Positions 25,020-33,054 of a DNA stretch of 64,000 nt are shown here, in pieces (the stretch's first letter is position 1; each line of letters starts with the position of its first letter). Under the pieces are notes generated by a model. It was not told the DNA's origin. It did not search any database and saw nothing but the letters and a program-made list of their open reading frames with translations. This DNA comes from CAVWCW01 sp963753615 (lineage in GTDB: Bacteria; Pseudomonadota; Gammaproteobacteria; Chromatiales; Chromatiaceae). Where the stretch lies: contig CAVWCW010000002.1 of the NCBI GenBank assembly GCA_963753615.1, forward strand, positions 62,001 through 126,000. The letters run 5' to 3'. A program made the position numbers and the translations under genes.

Positions 25020-25829
25020 TCAGGCCACGCCCAATGCGGCGTGCAGTTGTTGCACCGCGCCGGCATCCAGGCGACTGGCGGCGGCCAGCCGGGCGAGATA
25101 CTCGCGCTCGGCCGGAGTATCGACCTCGATGGCGAACAGCGACGCGGCGTAGACTTCGGCCGCTACCTGGGTATTGGGAATGGCGGCTACCAGCCCGTTC
25201 AAGTCGAGCGGCGCGCGCATCTCTTCCAGCACCGCGGCCTGGACGTTGTCATCGGCCCCGGCCTCGCGCAGGCGCCCGAGGATGCGCTCGATCTCGTCGT
25301 TGTCGATCTGGCCGTCGGCCTTGGCGGCGCTGATCATGGCCTTCAGCAGCAACTCGGCGTTGCGTTCCAGTTCCTGCTCCTCGTCCGCGCTGGCGGGGCT
25401 GCGCAGGCCGAGCGGCGCGGCCCCCTTCAGGCTCTGGGCGCCGCCGGCCTGGTTACCGCTCAGCGCCTTCATTGCCAGGCCCGCCAGCAGGGCCATGGCG
25501 CTGCCGCCCAGGGCCCCCGTGACCGCGCTGCCGCCGCCGCCGAACAGGGCGCCGGCCAGGGCCCCGAGGCCGCCCACTGCCGCCGGATTGCCGTCTTTGA
25601 CCGCTTGGCCGGCACCGCCGAACAGGTCGCCGGCGGCCTTGGCAAGCCCCCCCAGGAGGTCGCCGGCGCCGCTGCTGCTGCCCGCGCCGCCACTGGCACC
25701 GCCGGTGAGGCTTCCGATCAGGTCTCCGAGGCCGCCCTGGCCCAGGGCGTTGCCGACGCGTTGATTGCCCGAATTACTCATTCCGCCCTGCATCAGGGCG
25801 CCTACCAGATCCGCTAAACCTGCCATCAT
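25020..25829 (-). CDS. DUF533 / TerB-like protein (YebE type)
   Basis: 269 residues from the first of two ATGs behind GGAGAA. The N-terminal 140 residues are Gly/Ala-rich with a hydrophobic stretch (AVTGALGGSAMALLAGLAMKAL). The C-terminal 120 residues form a TerB-like helical domain (LLLKAMISAAKADGQIDNDE; AAEVYAASLFAIEVDTPAER), the DUF533 layout of E. coli YebE, an envelope-stress-induced inner-membrane protein of unknown role. Confidence 0.85.
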   Translation of the reverse strand: MMAGLADLVGALMQGGMSNSGNQRVGNALGQGGLGDLIGSLTGGASGGAGSSSGAGDLLGGLAKAAGDLFGGAGQAVKDGNPAAVGGLGALAGALFGGGGSAVTGALGGSAMALLAGLAMKALSGNQAGGAQSLKGAAPLGLRSPASADEEQELERNAELLLKAMISAAKADGQIDNDEIERILGRLREAGADDNVQAAVLEEMRAPLDLNGLVAAIPNTQVAAEVYAASLFAIEVDTPAEREYLARLAAASRLDAGAVQQLHAALGVA

Positions 25830-25908
25830 TGTTCTCCGCTCGGAAAAGTCCCACAAAACGTATAGTTTAGCAGAGGCCACCCGCGCCGGCGGGTCGCTTC
25901 ACCCTTGT

Positions 25909-27292
25909 TCAAGTTTCCGCCGCCGGCTCCAGGGGCGCGCTGAAGGTAAAGCGATCGAACAGGGCGCGGCGCTCGGGGTGCTCCATGAGTTCGTGGGCCA
26001 GGATCAGCCCGGTGGCGCTCCACACCTGGTAGAAATTGGCGCGGCGGCCGATTAGCCCGGCACTGCGGCCGTCGTAGTATTCGGGCCAGCGGTCCGCCTC
26101 CAGACGCTCGTCCAGGGCATCCAGGGCGCGCTCGGCGGCATCCAGGCGGCCGGTGTTCAGGGCGGCGCCGACGAAGGGCCAGATCAGCACCGGCCAATTG
26201 CCGCCGTTGTGATAGGACCAGGCCACGTTCTTGGGGTCGCTGCCGGTGATCGTCATCCACTCCTTGCCGGCCACGGCCGGGTAGACGATACGCACCGGCA
26301 TCTCTCCCATCAACGGCTTCCATTGGCGCTCGAACAGATTCATGATGCCCTGGGACTCATCGCGGGTGGCCAGGCCGAACAGGATCGCCAGCAGGTTGCC
26401 CTGGGTGAAGAAGCGGAAGTCCACCCGCCCCGGGCCCTGATTGCCCACAAGGTAGCCCGCAGCGGTGGTCGAGCCAGCCGTCCATCCACTCCGGGATGCT
26501 CTCCGGGTAGATGTTCAGCACATTGGCCGCCTCGGGGCCGGCCTCTTCCACCTGGAAGCGGTGGATGGCGTTGAGCCGCTCGCGGTCGACCCAGTAATGG
26601 TCGCGCACGAAGCTGCGCAGGGCGCGGATGCGGATGGTCAGATTGTCCAGCAGCCGGGGCTCGGCGCCGCAGCCACGCAGCAGTTCCCGGGCCGACATCA
26701 GCATGCCGTAGAACAGGGCCTGGATCTCCAGCGGGTGGCCGTAGACCCCCATGCGGCGGTCGATCATGAAGGCGCCGTCCGGCACCAGCAGCGTAGGGGA
26801 CGACTCGAAGGTCTCGCGCAGATACAGTTCCAGGATCTCGCTGATGCCGGTCTGTACCGCCTGGCTGCGTACCAGATCCCAGTCGCCGCTGGCCACCACG
26901 TAGGCGCGCAGCAGGATCAGCCACCACATGGCGGAATCCACCGGCACCACCCGGCCGATGGCGCGGTCGCCGAAGTCTGCGTCCAGGCGCTCGCCGCCGC
27001 TCTCGGAGATCACCTTGAAACTGGCAGGCATCAGACCCCGGGCCCGGGTGTGCCCCTCCAGCACCGACTGTTGTCCGCGCAGGTCCAGCACTGTGAGCAG
27101 AAAGTCGCGCACGATCTCCGGGCGGCCGTTGAGCAGGAACACCAAGGCCGAGGGGACGAAGTCGCGCACAAAGCACTCGTGGTAGTTGGCGGCCGCCGGA
27201 TTGGGGTCGATGGCGGCGGCGGTGCCCACCGGCCGGTCTTGGTAGTGGATGATAGCGTCTTCGAGGATGCGGTAGGCGCTGGCGACGGGCAT
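25909..27292 (-). CDS. GH100 alkaline/neutral invertase-like glycoside hydrolase (one apparent frameshift)
   Basis: The frame from ATG 27292 contains ANYHECFVRDFVPSALVFLL, DSAMWWLILLRAYV and VLNIYPESIPEWMDGWLDHR, then changes near 26461. The following frame continues GYLVGNQGPGRVDFRFFTQG, MPVRIVYPAVAGKEW, ITGSDPKNVAWSYHNGGNWP and stops at 25909. These blocks match family GH100 (sucrose to glucose and fructose), known in plants, cyanobacteria and some proteobacteria. Removing one base restores about 460 residues, full length. It is cytoplasmic, as there is no signal peptide. Lone gene; sugar-storage role inferred from family. Confidence 0.85.
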
Positions 27293-27383
27293 GGGCGGAG
27301 TCTCTACTGCTGACGTATCGATCCATGATACCCCAGGTGCCAGGGCGGGAGCCGCGCCTGGAACCAGGGCGCGCCCTGAGCGC

Positions 27384-27980
27384 TCAATCCCCGAGCATCA
27401 GCGATTGATAGATCAGCAGGGACGAAAAGAAAAAGTTGTGCAGCCAGTGCAGAGCGATGGCCGGCCAGAAGCGCCCGCTGTTGGCGATCAACCAGAGGCC
27501 GCAGACACCGAGCACGAACAGGGGGACCAGAGCCACCCCATGGCGGCCGTGGCTCAGCGCGAAGGCCAAAGCGAACAAGGCGCCGAGCCCCCACCAGAGC
27601 GGCGCCGGCATTCGTCCCCAGAGCAGATAGAGAGGCCCGCGGAACAGAGCCTCCTCCAGCACCGGGGCCAGCAAAAGCAGGCTGGCCAGGTTCCAGGGAT
27701 CCAGGAACAGGCCGTCGGCCAGCCCCTGAGTCCGTTCCAGGAGCCAGGTCAGGGCCTCATGCAGGGGTTCGAGCCAGGGAAACGCGAAGTGTAGTTCGCC
27801 GGGAAACACCGCTGGGCAAAGATAAGGGCAGAGCGCGGTGCCGTTGACCAGCACCGCCAGGTAGTTTTTGGCACCACAAGCGACCAACACCAGACCCAGG
27901 CAGGCCAGCACCCGCCCCCAGACCGCACCGCAGCGGGCGCGGGGGGCGCGAGAGGGATTAGGTCGGTTGCGAGCGTTCAT
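27384..27980 (-). CDS. CPBP family intramembrane protease (Rce1-like)
   Basis: 198 residues with several hydrophobic helices and the three CPBP motifs: APVLEEALFRGPLY (EExxxR), FALSHGRHG and IALHWLHNFFFSSL (HxxxN-type). CPBP proteins are membrane glutamic-type proteases related to the CAAX protease Rce1; bacterial substrates are mostly unknown. It starts 4 bp after the stop of the carboxylate transporter gene, so the two are probably one transcript. Confidence 0.85.
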   Translation of the reverse strand: MNARNRPNPSRAPRARCGAVWGRVLACLGLVLVACGAKNYLAVLVNGTALCPYLCPAVFPGELHFAFPWLEPLHEALTWLLERTQGLADGLFLDPWNLASLLLLAPVLEEALFRGPLYLLWGRMPAPLWWGLGALFALAFALSHGRHGVALVPLFVLGVCGLWLIANSGRFWPAIALHWLHNFFFSSLLIYQSLMLGD

Positions 27981-27984
27981 CTGG

Positions 27985-29457
27985 CTACCCGATAACCGGT
28001 GGCGACCCCAAGGACACCAGGGTTGTCACCGCGATAATGGCGACCAGGTTCAGCCCCAGCCCGGCCCTGGCCATCTGTCCAACGGTGACCTGCCCGGAGG
28101 CGAACACGATGGCATTGGGTGGGGTAGCCACCGGCAGCATGAAGGCGCAGCTCGCCGCCAGAGCCGCGGTGGTCAGCAGCACGCCGGGCGGAGTGCCGAT
28201 GGCCAGGGCGGTGGCGGCTAGTACCGGCAGCAAGGTGGTAGTGACGGCGGTATTGCTGGTGATCTCGGTGAGAAACACGATCACCGCAGCAATCGCCAGA
28301 ACCAGAACCCAATTCGGCATCCCGGCCAGGCTCGCGAATGCGGAGCCGATATAGGCGTCTACCCCATTGGCCGCAATCGCCGCCGCCAGGCTGAGCCCGC
28401 CACCGAACAGAATCAGGATGTCCCAGGGAACCTGCCTGGCGGTCTCCCAATCCATAGCGAACCGCCGCGTCTTGGGGTCGATGGGGATCAGGAACAGACT
28501 CAGGGCCCCGGTCAGGGCGATGCCGGTGTCGCTGATGGCGTTGATGCCGGTCCAATCCACCAGCATCGGCCGCAAAAGCCAGGCCAGGGCTGTGACCAGG
28601 AATACCGTCAGGGTTACCCGTTCGCCTCGCCGCATCGGGCCCAGCGCCGAGAGCTCCCCCTGCAGCGCCGCGCGGCCGCAGGGGAAGGGGGTGGCCGGCA
28701 CCTGGAAGGCGATGCGGGTAAGGTACCACCAGGTGAGAGGCAGCAGCAGGACGACCAGGGGCAGGCCGATCAGCAGCCAGCGCAGCATGGTCAGTTCGAT
28801 GCCGTAGTGTTCTTTGACGAAGGCCGCCAGCACCAGGTTGGGCGGGGTGCCCACGAGGGTGCCGGTGCCGCCGATGGAACAGGCATAGGCGATTCCCAGC
28901 ACCAGGGCGGTGGAGAACGCGTGCATCTGGGTAGGCGTGCAGGAAGCGCCCGGCTCCTTGGTCTGGTGCTCTTCTAGCATCTTGAGCACGCTGGCGCCGA
29001 TCGGCAGCATCATGATGGCGGTAGCGGTATTCGAGATCCACATGCTCAACAGCGCCGCCGCCAGCATGAAGCCGCCGATCAACGCCCTGGGGCTCGGCCC
29101 CGCCAACAGGAGTACCCTCAGTGCGATACGCCGGTGCAGGCCGAAGCGCTGAATGCCGAGCCCGATCAGGAAGCCGCCCAAAAACAGAAAGATCAGCGGA
29201 TTGGCATAGGGGGCAGTGCTGGACCGCAGATCGGCTATGCCGAGCAGCGGAAACAGCGCCACCGGCAACAGGGCGGTAATCGCCAGAGGCGCCGCTTCTG
29301 TGAGCCACCAGAGAGCCATCCACAGGGCCACACAGACGGTGTTACGGCCCGCCGCATCCAGACCGTCCTCAGGCATCGCAACCGCGGCAAGCATCGCCGC
29401 CAGCGGCCCCAGCGGCAGGCCCGCCCACGCGATCTGCTTGCGGCCGATGGTCGTCAT
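27985..29457 (-). CDS. SLC13/DASS-family sodium:carboxylate symporter
   Basis: 490 residues, about 11-12 hydrophobic segments. The two SNT signature regions are present: MWISNTATAIMMLPIGASVL in the first half and EITSNTAVTTTLLPVLAATA in the second, with the matching re-entrant loops. Members carry C4-dicarboxylates, citrate or sulfate with sodium; substrate cannot be told by eye. Upstream of the CPBP protease gene. Confidence 0.9.
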   Translation of the reverse strand: MTTIGRKQIAWAGLPLGPLAAMLAAVAMPEDGLDAAGRNTVCVALWMALWWLTEAAPLAITALLPVALFPLLGIADLRSSTAPYANPLIFLFLGGFLIGLGIQRFGLHRRIALRVLLLAGPSPRALIGGFMLAAALLSMWISNTATAIMMLPIGASVLKMLEEHQTKEPGASCTPTQMHAFSTALVLGIAYACSIGGTGTLVGTPPNLVLAAFVKEHYGIELTMLRWLLIGLPLVVLLLPLTWWYLTRIAFQVPATPFPCGRAALQGELSALGPMRRGERVTLTVFLVTALAWLLRPMLVDWTGINAISDTGIALTGALSLFLIPIDPKTRRFAMDWETARQVPWDILILFGGGLSLAAAIAANGVDAYIGSAFASLAGMPNWVLVLAIAAVIVFLTEITSNTAVTTTLLPVLAATALAIGTPPGVLLTTAALAASCAFMLPVATPPNAIVFASGQVTVGQMARAGLGLNLVAIIAVTTLVSLGSPPVIG

Positions 29458-29561
29458 AGCCCTCTGCTATCTCCTCCCGGCGGTTTGGCCGGTTGGGTCT
29501 AGCGCCTCCTACTTATTAGTATAGGGGAGGGGCAGCCGGGGGCCGGGCTGCTGGTCGCCGT

Positions 29562-30575
29562 TCAGGGGGAGTCGCTGTTCAGTCCAACGAAGCTGCCGCC
29601 GTTTTGTTCCGCCAACTCTCGCATCAGGGCGGCGAAGCGCACTACGTTCGGATTCAGTCCGCCCTGGCGGAACAGCACCGGAAACCCCACCGCGTGGATG
29701 CGTACCCGGCGCTGGCCGCTACGGTCCGCCCGGTTGAGGCTTTCCACGGTGTCGAGTACCGACTGGATCGAGCCGCGGGAGAAGTCGTCGCCGAACACGT
29801 ACAGGCTGATGCGCTTGTCTCGGTCGTAGAAGCGCCGAATGGCCGCCTCGATGCCCTCCACCGGGCTGGAGTTGGAGAACGGCTCCCAGGCCGTCAGGCG
29901 CTTGAGGATGGCCTGGCGGCGCCCGGCGGTATCGGGAATCCACTGGCCCCGGTACTGGGAGAACATGTAGTCGCCCATGTCGTTCATGACCTGGATGCCC
30001 TGCACCCGGGGGTAAATGCGCAGCACCTCGCTGAGCTTCTGCAGCACCAGCCGCCAGGCATGCTCGTGCATGGAGCCGGAGGTGTCGATGATGAAGATGA
30101 TGTACTCGCTGTCCACCGGGATGCCGCCAATGCGTTGGTCGCCGCGCGGGCGCCGGTAGTCGCTCCCCAACAGGCGCTGCATCTCGGCGCTCAGTTCCTG
30201 TTTGGCACTGGCCAGCTCACGCTCGATCAGACTTTGCACCTCGTGCTCCCGGCGGCTGGCGTTGAATTCCCCGCGCAGTGCCGAGAGGTCGCCGTTGAGG
30301 CGGGCCAGGCGCTGGCGCTGTTGCGAAAGCTGCTCCTGTTTGGCCTGCAGCTCCCGGGTCAGGATCGGCGTCTCGCCGCGGATCCGGTTCAACTCCGCTT
30401 CCAGCCGCTGAACCAGGCCGCTCAGGTCCACCGCCAGGCGCTCGATCACCGCCGGTTCCGAGACCTTGACGATTACCAGCAACAGGATGATGGCGCCGAA
30501 GCCGCACGACACCACGTCCAGAAAGGACAGGTTGAAGATGTCGATGCCGCGGCGTTGGCGGCGCGGCCTGCTCAC
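29562..30575 (-). CDS. VWA-domain membrane protein with ExbD/MotB-like N-terminal helix (second of pair)
   Basis: 337 residues from GTG 30575, overlapping the stop of the upstream VWA gene (GTGA). A basic start is followed by a single helix with FNLSFLDVVSCGFGAIILLL. The Asp (D20) at its start resembles the proton-carrying Asp of ExbD/TolR/MotB (LLDxxLxLLxIF). Residues 40-145 form a coiled coil. A von Willebrand A domain begins near 158 with a complete MIDAS motif DTSGSM (D164). A C-terminal VWA-type strand pattern follows (RRVRIHAVGFPVLFRQG). Predicted topology puts VWA in the periplasm. Last gene of the 39-29.5 kb envelope cluster. Confidence 0.82.
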   Translation of the reverse strand: MSRPRRQRRGIDIFNLSFLDVVSCGFGAIILLLVIVKVSEPAVIERLAVDLSGLVQRLEAELNRIRGETPILTRELQAKQEQLSQQRQRLARLNGDLSALRGEFNASRREHEVQSLIERELASAKQELSAEMQRLLGSDYRRPRGDQRIGGIPVDSEYIIFIIDTSGSMHEHAWRLVLQKLSEVLRIYPRVQGIQVMNDMGDYMFSQYRGQWIPDTAGRRQAILKRLTAWEPFSNSSPVEGIEAAIRRFYDRDKRISLYVFGDDFSRGSIQSVLDTVESLNRADRSGQRRVRIHAVGFPVLFRQGGLNPNVVRFAALMRELAEQNGGSFVGLNSDSP

Positions 30576-31663
30576 GGCCAATCCCGGGCCGGGGTGAGAA
30601 AGGACCCGCGGCTGGTCTGGGCCAACAGCCAGAAGGCCGCTGCCGCGTAGGGGTCGCCCTCCATCGGCAGCAGGATGGTGTTTACCGGCACCCCCTTGGG
30701 GAGTTGTTTGAGGGCGTCGGTGAAGTGCTTGAGGCGTTTCTCGCCGCTTACCTTGCTGCCCCAGGGTTTGCCCTTGCCCTGGGTGGGCAGGCCGTCGGTG
30801 ATCAGCAGGATATTGTCCGGCTTGGGCTCCAACCGGCCGGCGGCGGCGAAGGCCTGATACAGGCTGGTGCCGTCCTCCGGCGCCACCTGCTCCAGGGCCC
30901 GCAGGGCCGCATCCACCTGGCGCGGGTCGGACGCCTTCAGCCAGTTGCCGGCGCTGCCCTCGAGCACGGGCTCGGCTCTGATATTGAAGCGGTAAAGCTG
31001 GAAGCGGGCGTCCGGCGGCAGGTTGGCGATCAGCCACTCGGTGCTGGCCAAGGCCCGCCGCCACTTGGGGGCGCCGCGGCGTTGGGCCGGCTTGAGGTTG
31101 CGGCGGCGGATCACGTTGACAATAGTCTCGTCGAGCATGCTGGCGGAGGCGTCGAGCAGGATCAGCACCCGCTTGCCCCCCAGCTTGAGGCCGGTCAGGT
31201 ACTGGCGGTCGCCCTGGCCTACAATTTCGTGCACCTGCTGGCCCTGTTCGCGCGCCGCGTCCAGTTCGGCCCCGAGGCGCTGTTGGTCCTCGTCCAGTTG
31301 CCGAAGGTCGGTCTTGAGCCGGTTGGCGTGCTCGCGCCGGGCCAGGGTCTCGCGGTCGAGGGCGGCGCGGGCGACCTCGAGTTCGCTCAGCAGGCGCCGC
31401 ACCCGCTCCGCCTCGCCCTGGGTTTCCACCAGCTCGCGCTCGCTCGCCTGCAGGCTGTTGCGGAGTTCCACCAGGTTCTCCTCGCCGGTCAGGCGTTCGC
31501 GCTCCAGACGCACCGCCTCGGCCCGCAGATCGGCGAAGGTCTGGTTGCGGGCTTTGACCGTGTCCGTGTTCAGGATCAGCACCAGCAGCACCACGGCGCC
31601 GAAGCCGCAGAACATGATGTCGAGAAACGACAGCGAGAAGGGCGAGATCGGGCGCCGGCGCAT
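30572..31663 (-). CDS. VWA-domain membrane protein with ExbD/MotB-like N-terminal helix (first of pair)
   Basis: 363 residues. The ATG at 31663 has AGGATC as ribosome site. The N-terminus MRRRPISPFSLSFLDIMF leads into CGFGAVVLLVLIL, the same helix signature as the next gene (F-x-L-S-F-L-D-x3-C-G-F-G-A; Asp here is D15). Residues 38-145 are coiled coil, then a VWA domain with MIDAS DASASM (D171) and ITDGLPTQGKGKPWG. The two VWA proteins are paralogous only in layout and helix, suggesting a heteromeric pair analogous to the two rod proteins of a stator. The neighbour upstream is the MotA/ExbB-type channel, interrupted by a fold-back element. Confidence 0.82.
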   Translation of the reverse strand: MRRRPISPFSLSFLDIMFCGFGAVVLLVLILNTDTVKARNQTFADLRAEAVRLERERLTGEENLVELRNSLQASERELVETQGEAERVRRLLSELEVARAALDRETLARREHANRLKTDLRQLDEDQQRLGAELDAAREQGQQVHEIVGQGDRQYLTGLKLGGKRVLILLDASASMLDETIVNVIRRRNLKPAQRRGAPKWRRALASTEWLIANLPPDARFQLYRFNIRAEPVLEGSAGNWLKASDPRQVDAALRALEQVAPEDGTSLYQAFAAAGRLEPKPDNILLITDGLPTQGKGKPWGSKVSGEKRLKHFTDALKQLPKGVPVNTILLPMEGDPYAAAAFWLLAQTSRGSFLTPARDWP

Positions 31664-31956
31664 GATCCTAGAAAGGGCAGTTGGACAGGGTGAAGGGCGG
31701 GTTTGTGGTGGTGCAGGACAACGACTGCGTGGATGCAGGAGGTAGGGCGACGCAGGAAGCCAAAGCCGAGGCGCGACGACGCGCAATAGGCAATCTATTG
31801 CAAGGAATTGCAGCGCAGCCCTGCGTCGTCACAAGTGCGTCATCCACCCTGTGGCGTGATTGTCTGAACAGCTGAATCGGTATCTGAATATGAAGATCGA
31901 TCATTTCAATGCGTTGCTTCCAGAATGGAGCGGTCAACGGCTCTTTCTAGGATCAT
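31662..31956. mobile_element. 295-bp fold-back (MITE-like) element between channel and VWA genes
   Basis: ATGATCCTAGAAAG at 31662-31675 is exactly reverse-complemented at 31943-31956, and the match extends with four mismatches to 25 bp. Nested inside are CGACGCAGG (31748-31756) with CCTGCGTCG (31820-31828), and GCAATAG (31783-31789) with CTATTGC (31795-31801). The left arm supplies the ribosome site and start codon of the VWA gene; the right arm ends 5 bp from the channel gene stop. No convincing coding sequence. Element, structured intercistronic RNA, or inverted duplication are the options. Confidence 0.6.
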
Positions 31957-31960
31957 TGCC

Positions 31961-32755
31961 TCAGGCGCGCAGCCGGCGCACGAACCAGCGGTCCACGTAG
32001 CGCTCGCTGTCGAGCACCAGGCGTTCCTGCTGCAGCTGCAGCTGGTGGATGAAGAACATCAGCACGATGCTGATTACCAGGGCGATAAAGGTGGAATTGA
32101 AGGCCACCCCCAGGTTCTCGGTGACTCCGGTGATGTCGCCCTCCACCGCCCGATGGGCCTGACCCAAGGCGTTGCCGATGCCGCGCACGGTGCCGATGAA
32201 GCCCACCGAGGGGATGGCCCAGGCGATGTAGCGGATGGTGGCGAGTTCGGATTCCAGGCGCTCGGCCTCGGAGCCGCAGACGTCGCGGGCCGCGGTCGAC
32301 ACGTCCTGCACATTGCCGGTGGCCGCGAAGCGCTCCACCGCGGTGAGCAGGGCACGCGGCAGCAGGTACTCCTGCTCCCGGGTCGGCAGCGACTGCAGGC
32401 GCTCGGCCAAGTCGCGGCTGTCCTCGTTGCCGATCGGCAGCCCCGCCGGCAGCCCCAGCAGGTCGCGTTCGAGCAGCCGCTGCTGGCGGTAGGCCGCCAG
32501 GCCCTTGTAACCGAGGATGGCCAGGGCCCAGAGCATCAGCACCAGGCAGGCCTCCTGCTCGTAGTCCTTGATCACCACGTAGAAGGAACTCTGGGGCAGG
32601 TGTTGGGGATCGGCGCGCAGGGCCGTCGCTTCCTGTTGCAGAAAGGCTTCCGCCTGCGGCCGCACCAGGGCCAGGTACAGGGCGTGAACCAGGATGAAGG
32701 CGATCAGCAAGGCGAACAACTGGTAGACGAACTCGGTGGGAAAGGCTCGGCGCAT
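31961..32755 (-). CDS. MotA/TolQ/ExbB-type proton channel protein
   Basis: 264 residues from the ATG with GAGGAA upstream. Hydrophobic helices at the N-terminus (FVYQLFALLIAFILVHALYL), a second (ACLVLMLWALAILGYKG), and a C-terminal pair (IAWAIPSVGFIGTVRGIGNA; STFIALVISIVLMFFIH). The signature GFIGTVRGIGNAL plus NLGVAFNSTFIAL is the TolQ/ExbB core that forms the pentameric channel around the stator rod. It is directly upstream of two ExbD-like VWA proteins, which are the obvious rod candidates. Not tolQ or exbB itself: no tolA/tonB or pal is nearby and the N-terminal part differs. Confidence 0.85.
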   Translation of the reverse strand: MRRAFPTEFVYQLFALLIAFILVHALYLALVRPQAEAFLQQEATALRADPQHLPQSSFYVVIKDYEQEACLVLMLWALAILGYKGLAAYRQQRLLERDLLGLPAGLPIGNEDSRDLAERLQSLPTREQEYLLPRALLTAVERFAATGNVQDVSTAARDVCGSEAERLESELATIRYIAWAIPSVGFIGTVRGIGNALGQAHRAVEGDITGVTENLGVAFNSTFIALVISIVLMFFIHQLQLQQERLVLDSERYVDRWFVRRLRA

Positions 32756-32841
32756 GTCGGTTCCTCGGTTTGGCTCGCTAGCAGGTCGGTGGAACCGCTG
32801 CGCTTGTTCCACCCGACTCCTTACACCTCAATCCTGAGGTC

Positions 32842-33054
32842 TTATATGTCTATCGGAAAATCCACGCTGCGGTCGGCCTCGATACGCTCGCTGGGGGTAA
32901 ACTCGCGTAGCGGTTCGGGCTCGGGCGGCTGAATTGGCGCTGGGTCCGGAGCGTCGGCCGCCTCTTGGGCCGGCGCGGGAGGCGCCGGCGCCTCGGGCTC
33001 CGCCACCAGGGGGGCGCCGAGGACGGCCAGCAACCACAGGGCCTCAGGGCGCAC
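32842..33054 (-). CDS. Small secreted proline/acidic-rich protein of the VWA-channel cluster
   Basis: 70 residues from GTG 33054, overlapping the end of the upstream gene by 11 bp. Hydrophobic signal (ALWLLAVLGAPLVA), a Pro/Ala/Glu linker, and a conserved-looking C-terminal tail (RIEADRSVDFPIDI). Position and overlap argue that it is translated with the cluster. It may be a periplasmic ligand or adaptor. The short length makes the call moderate. Confidence 0.55.
   Translation of the reverse strand: MRPEALWLLAVLGAPLVAEPEAPAPPAPAQEAADAPDPAPIQPPEPEPLREFTPSERIEADRSVDFPIDI

Noticed and set aside
31961..32755. tolQ/exbB of a Tol-Pal or TonB system, or ZorA of Zorya
   Set aside because: No TolA, TonB, Pal, OmpA-type ZorB or helicase/nuclease partners; the neighbours are VWA, PEGA and lipoprotein genes.
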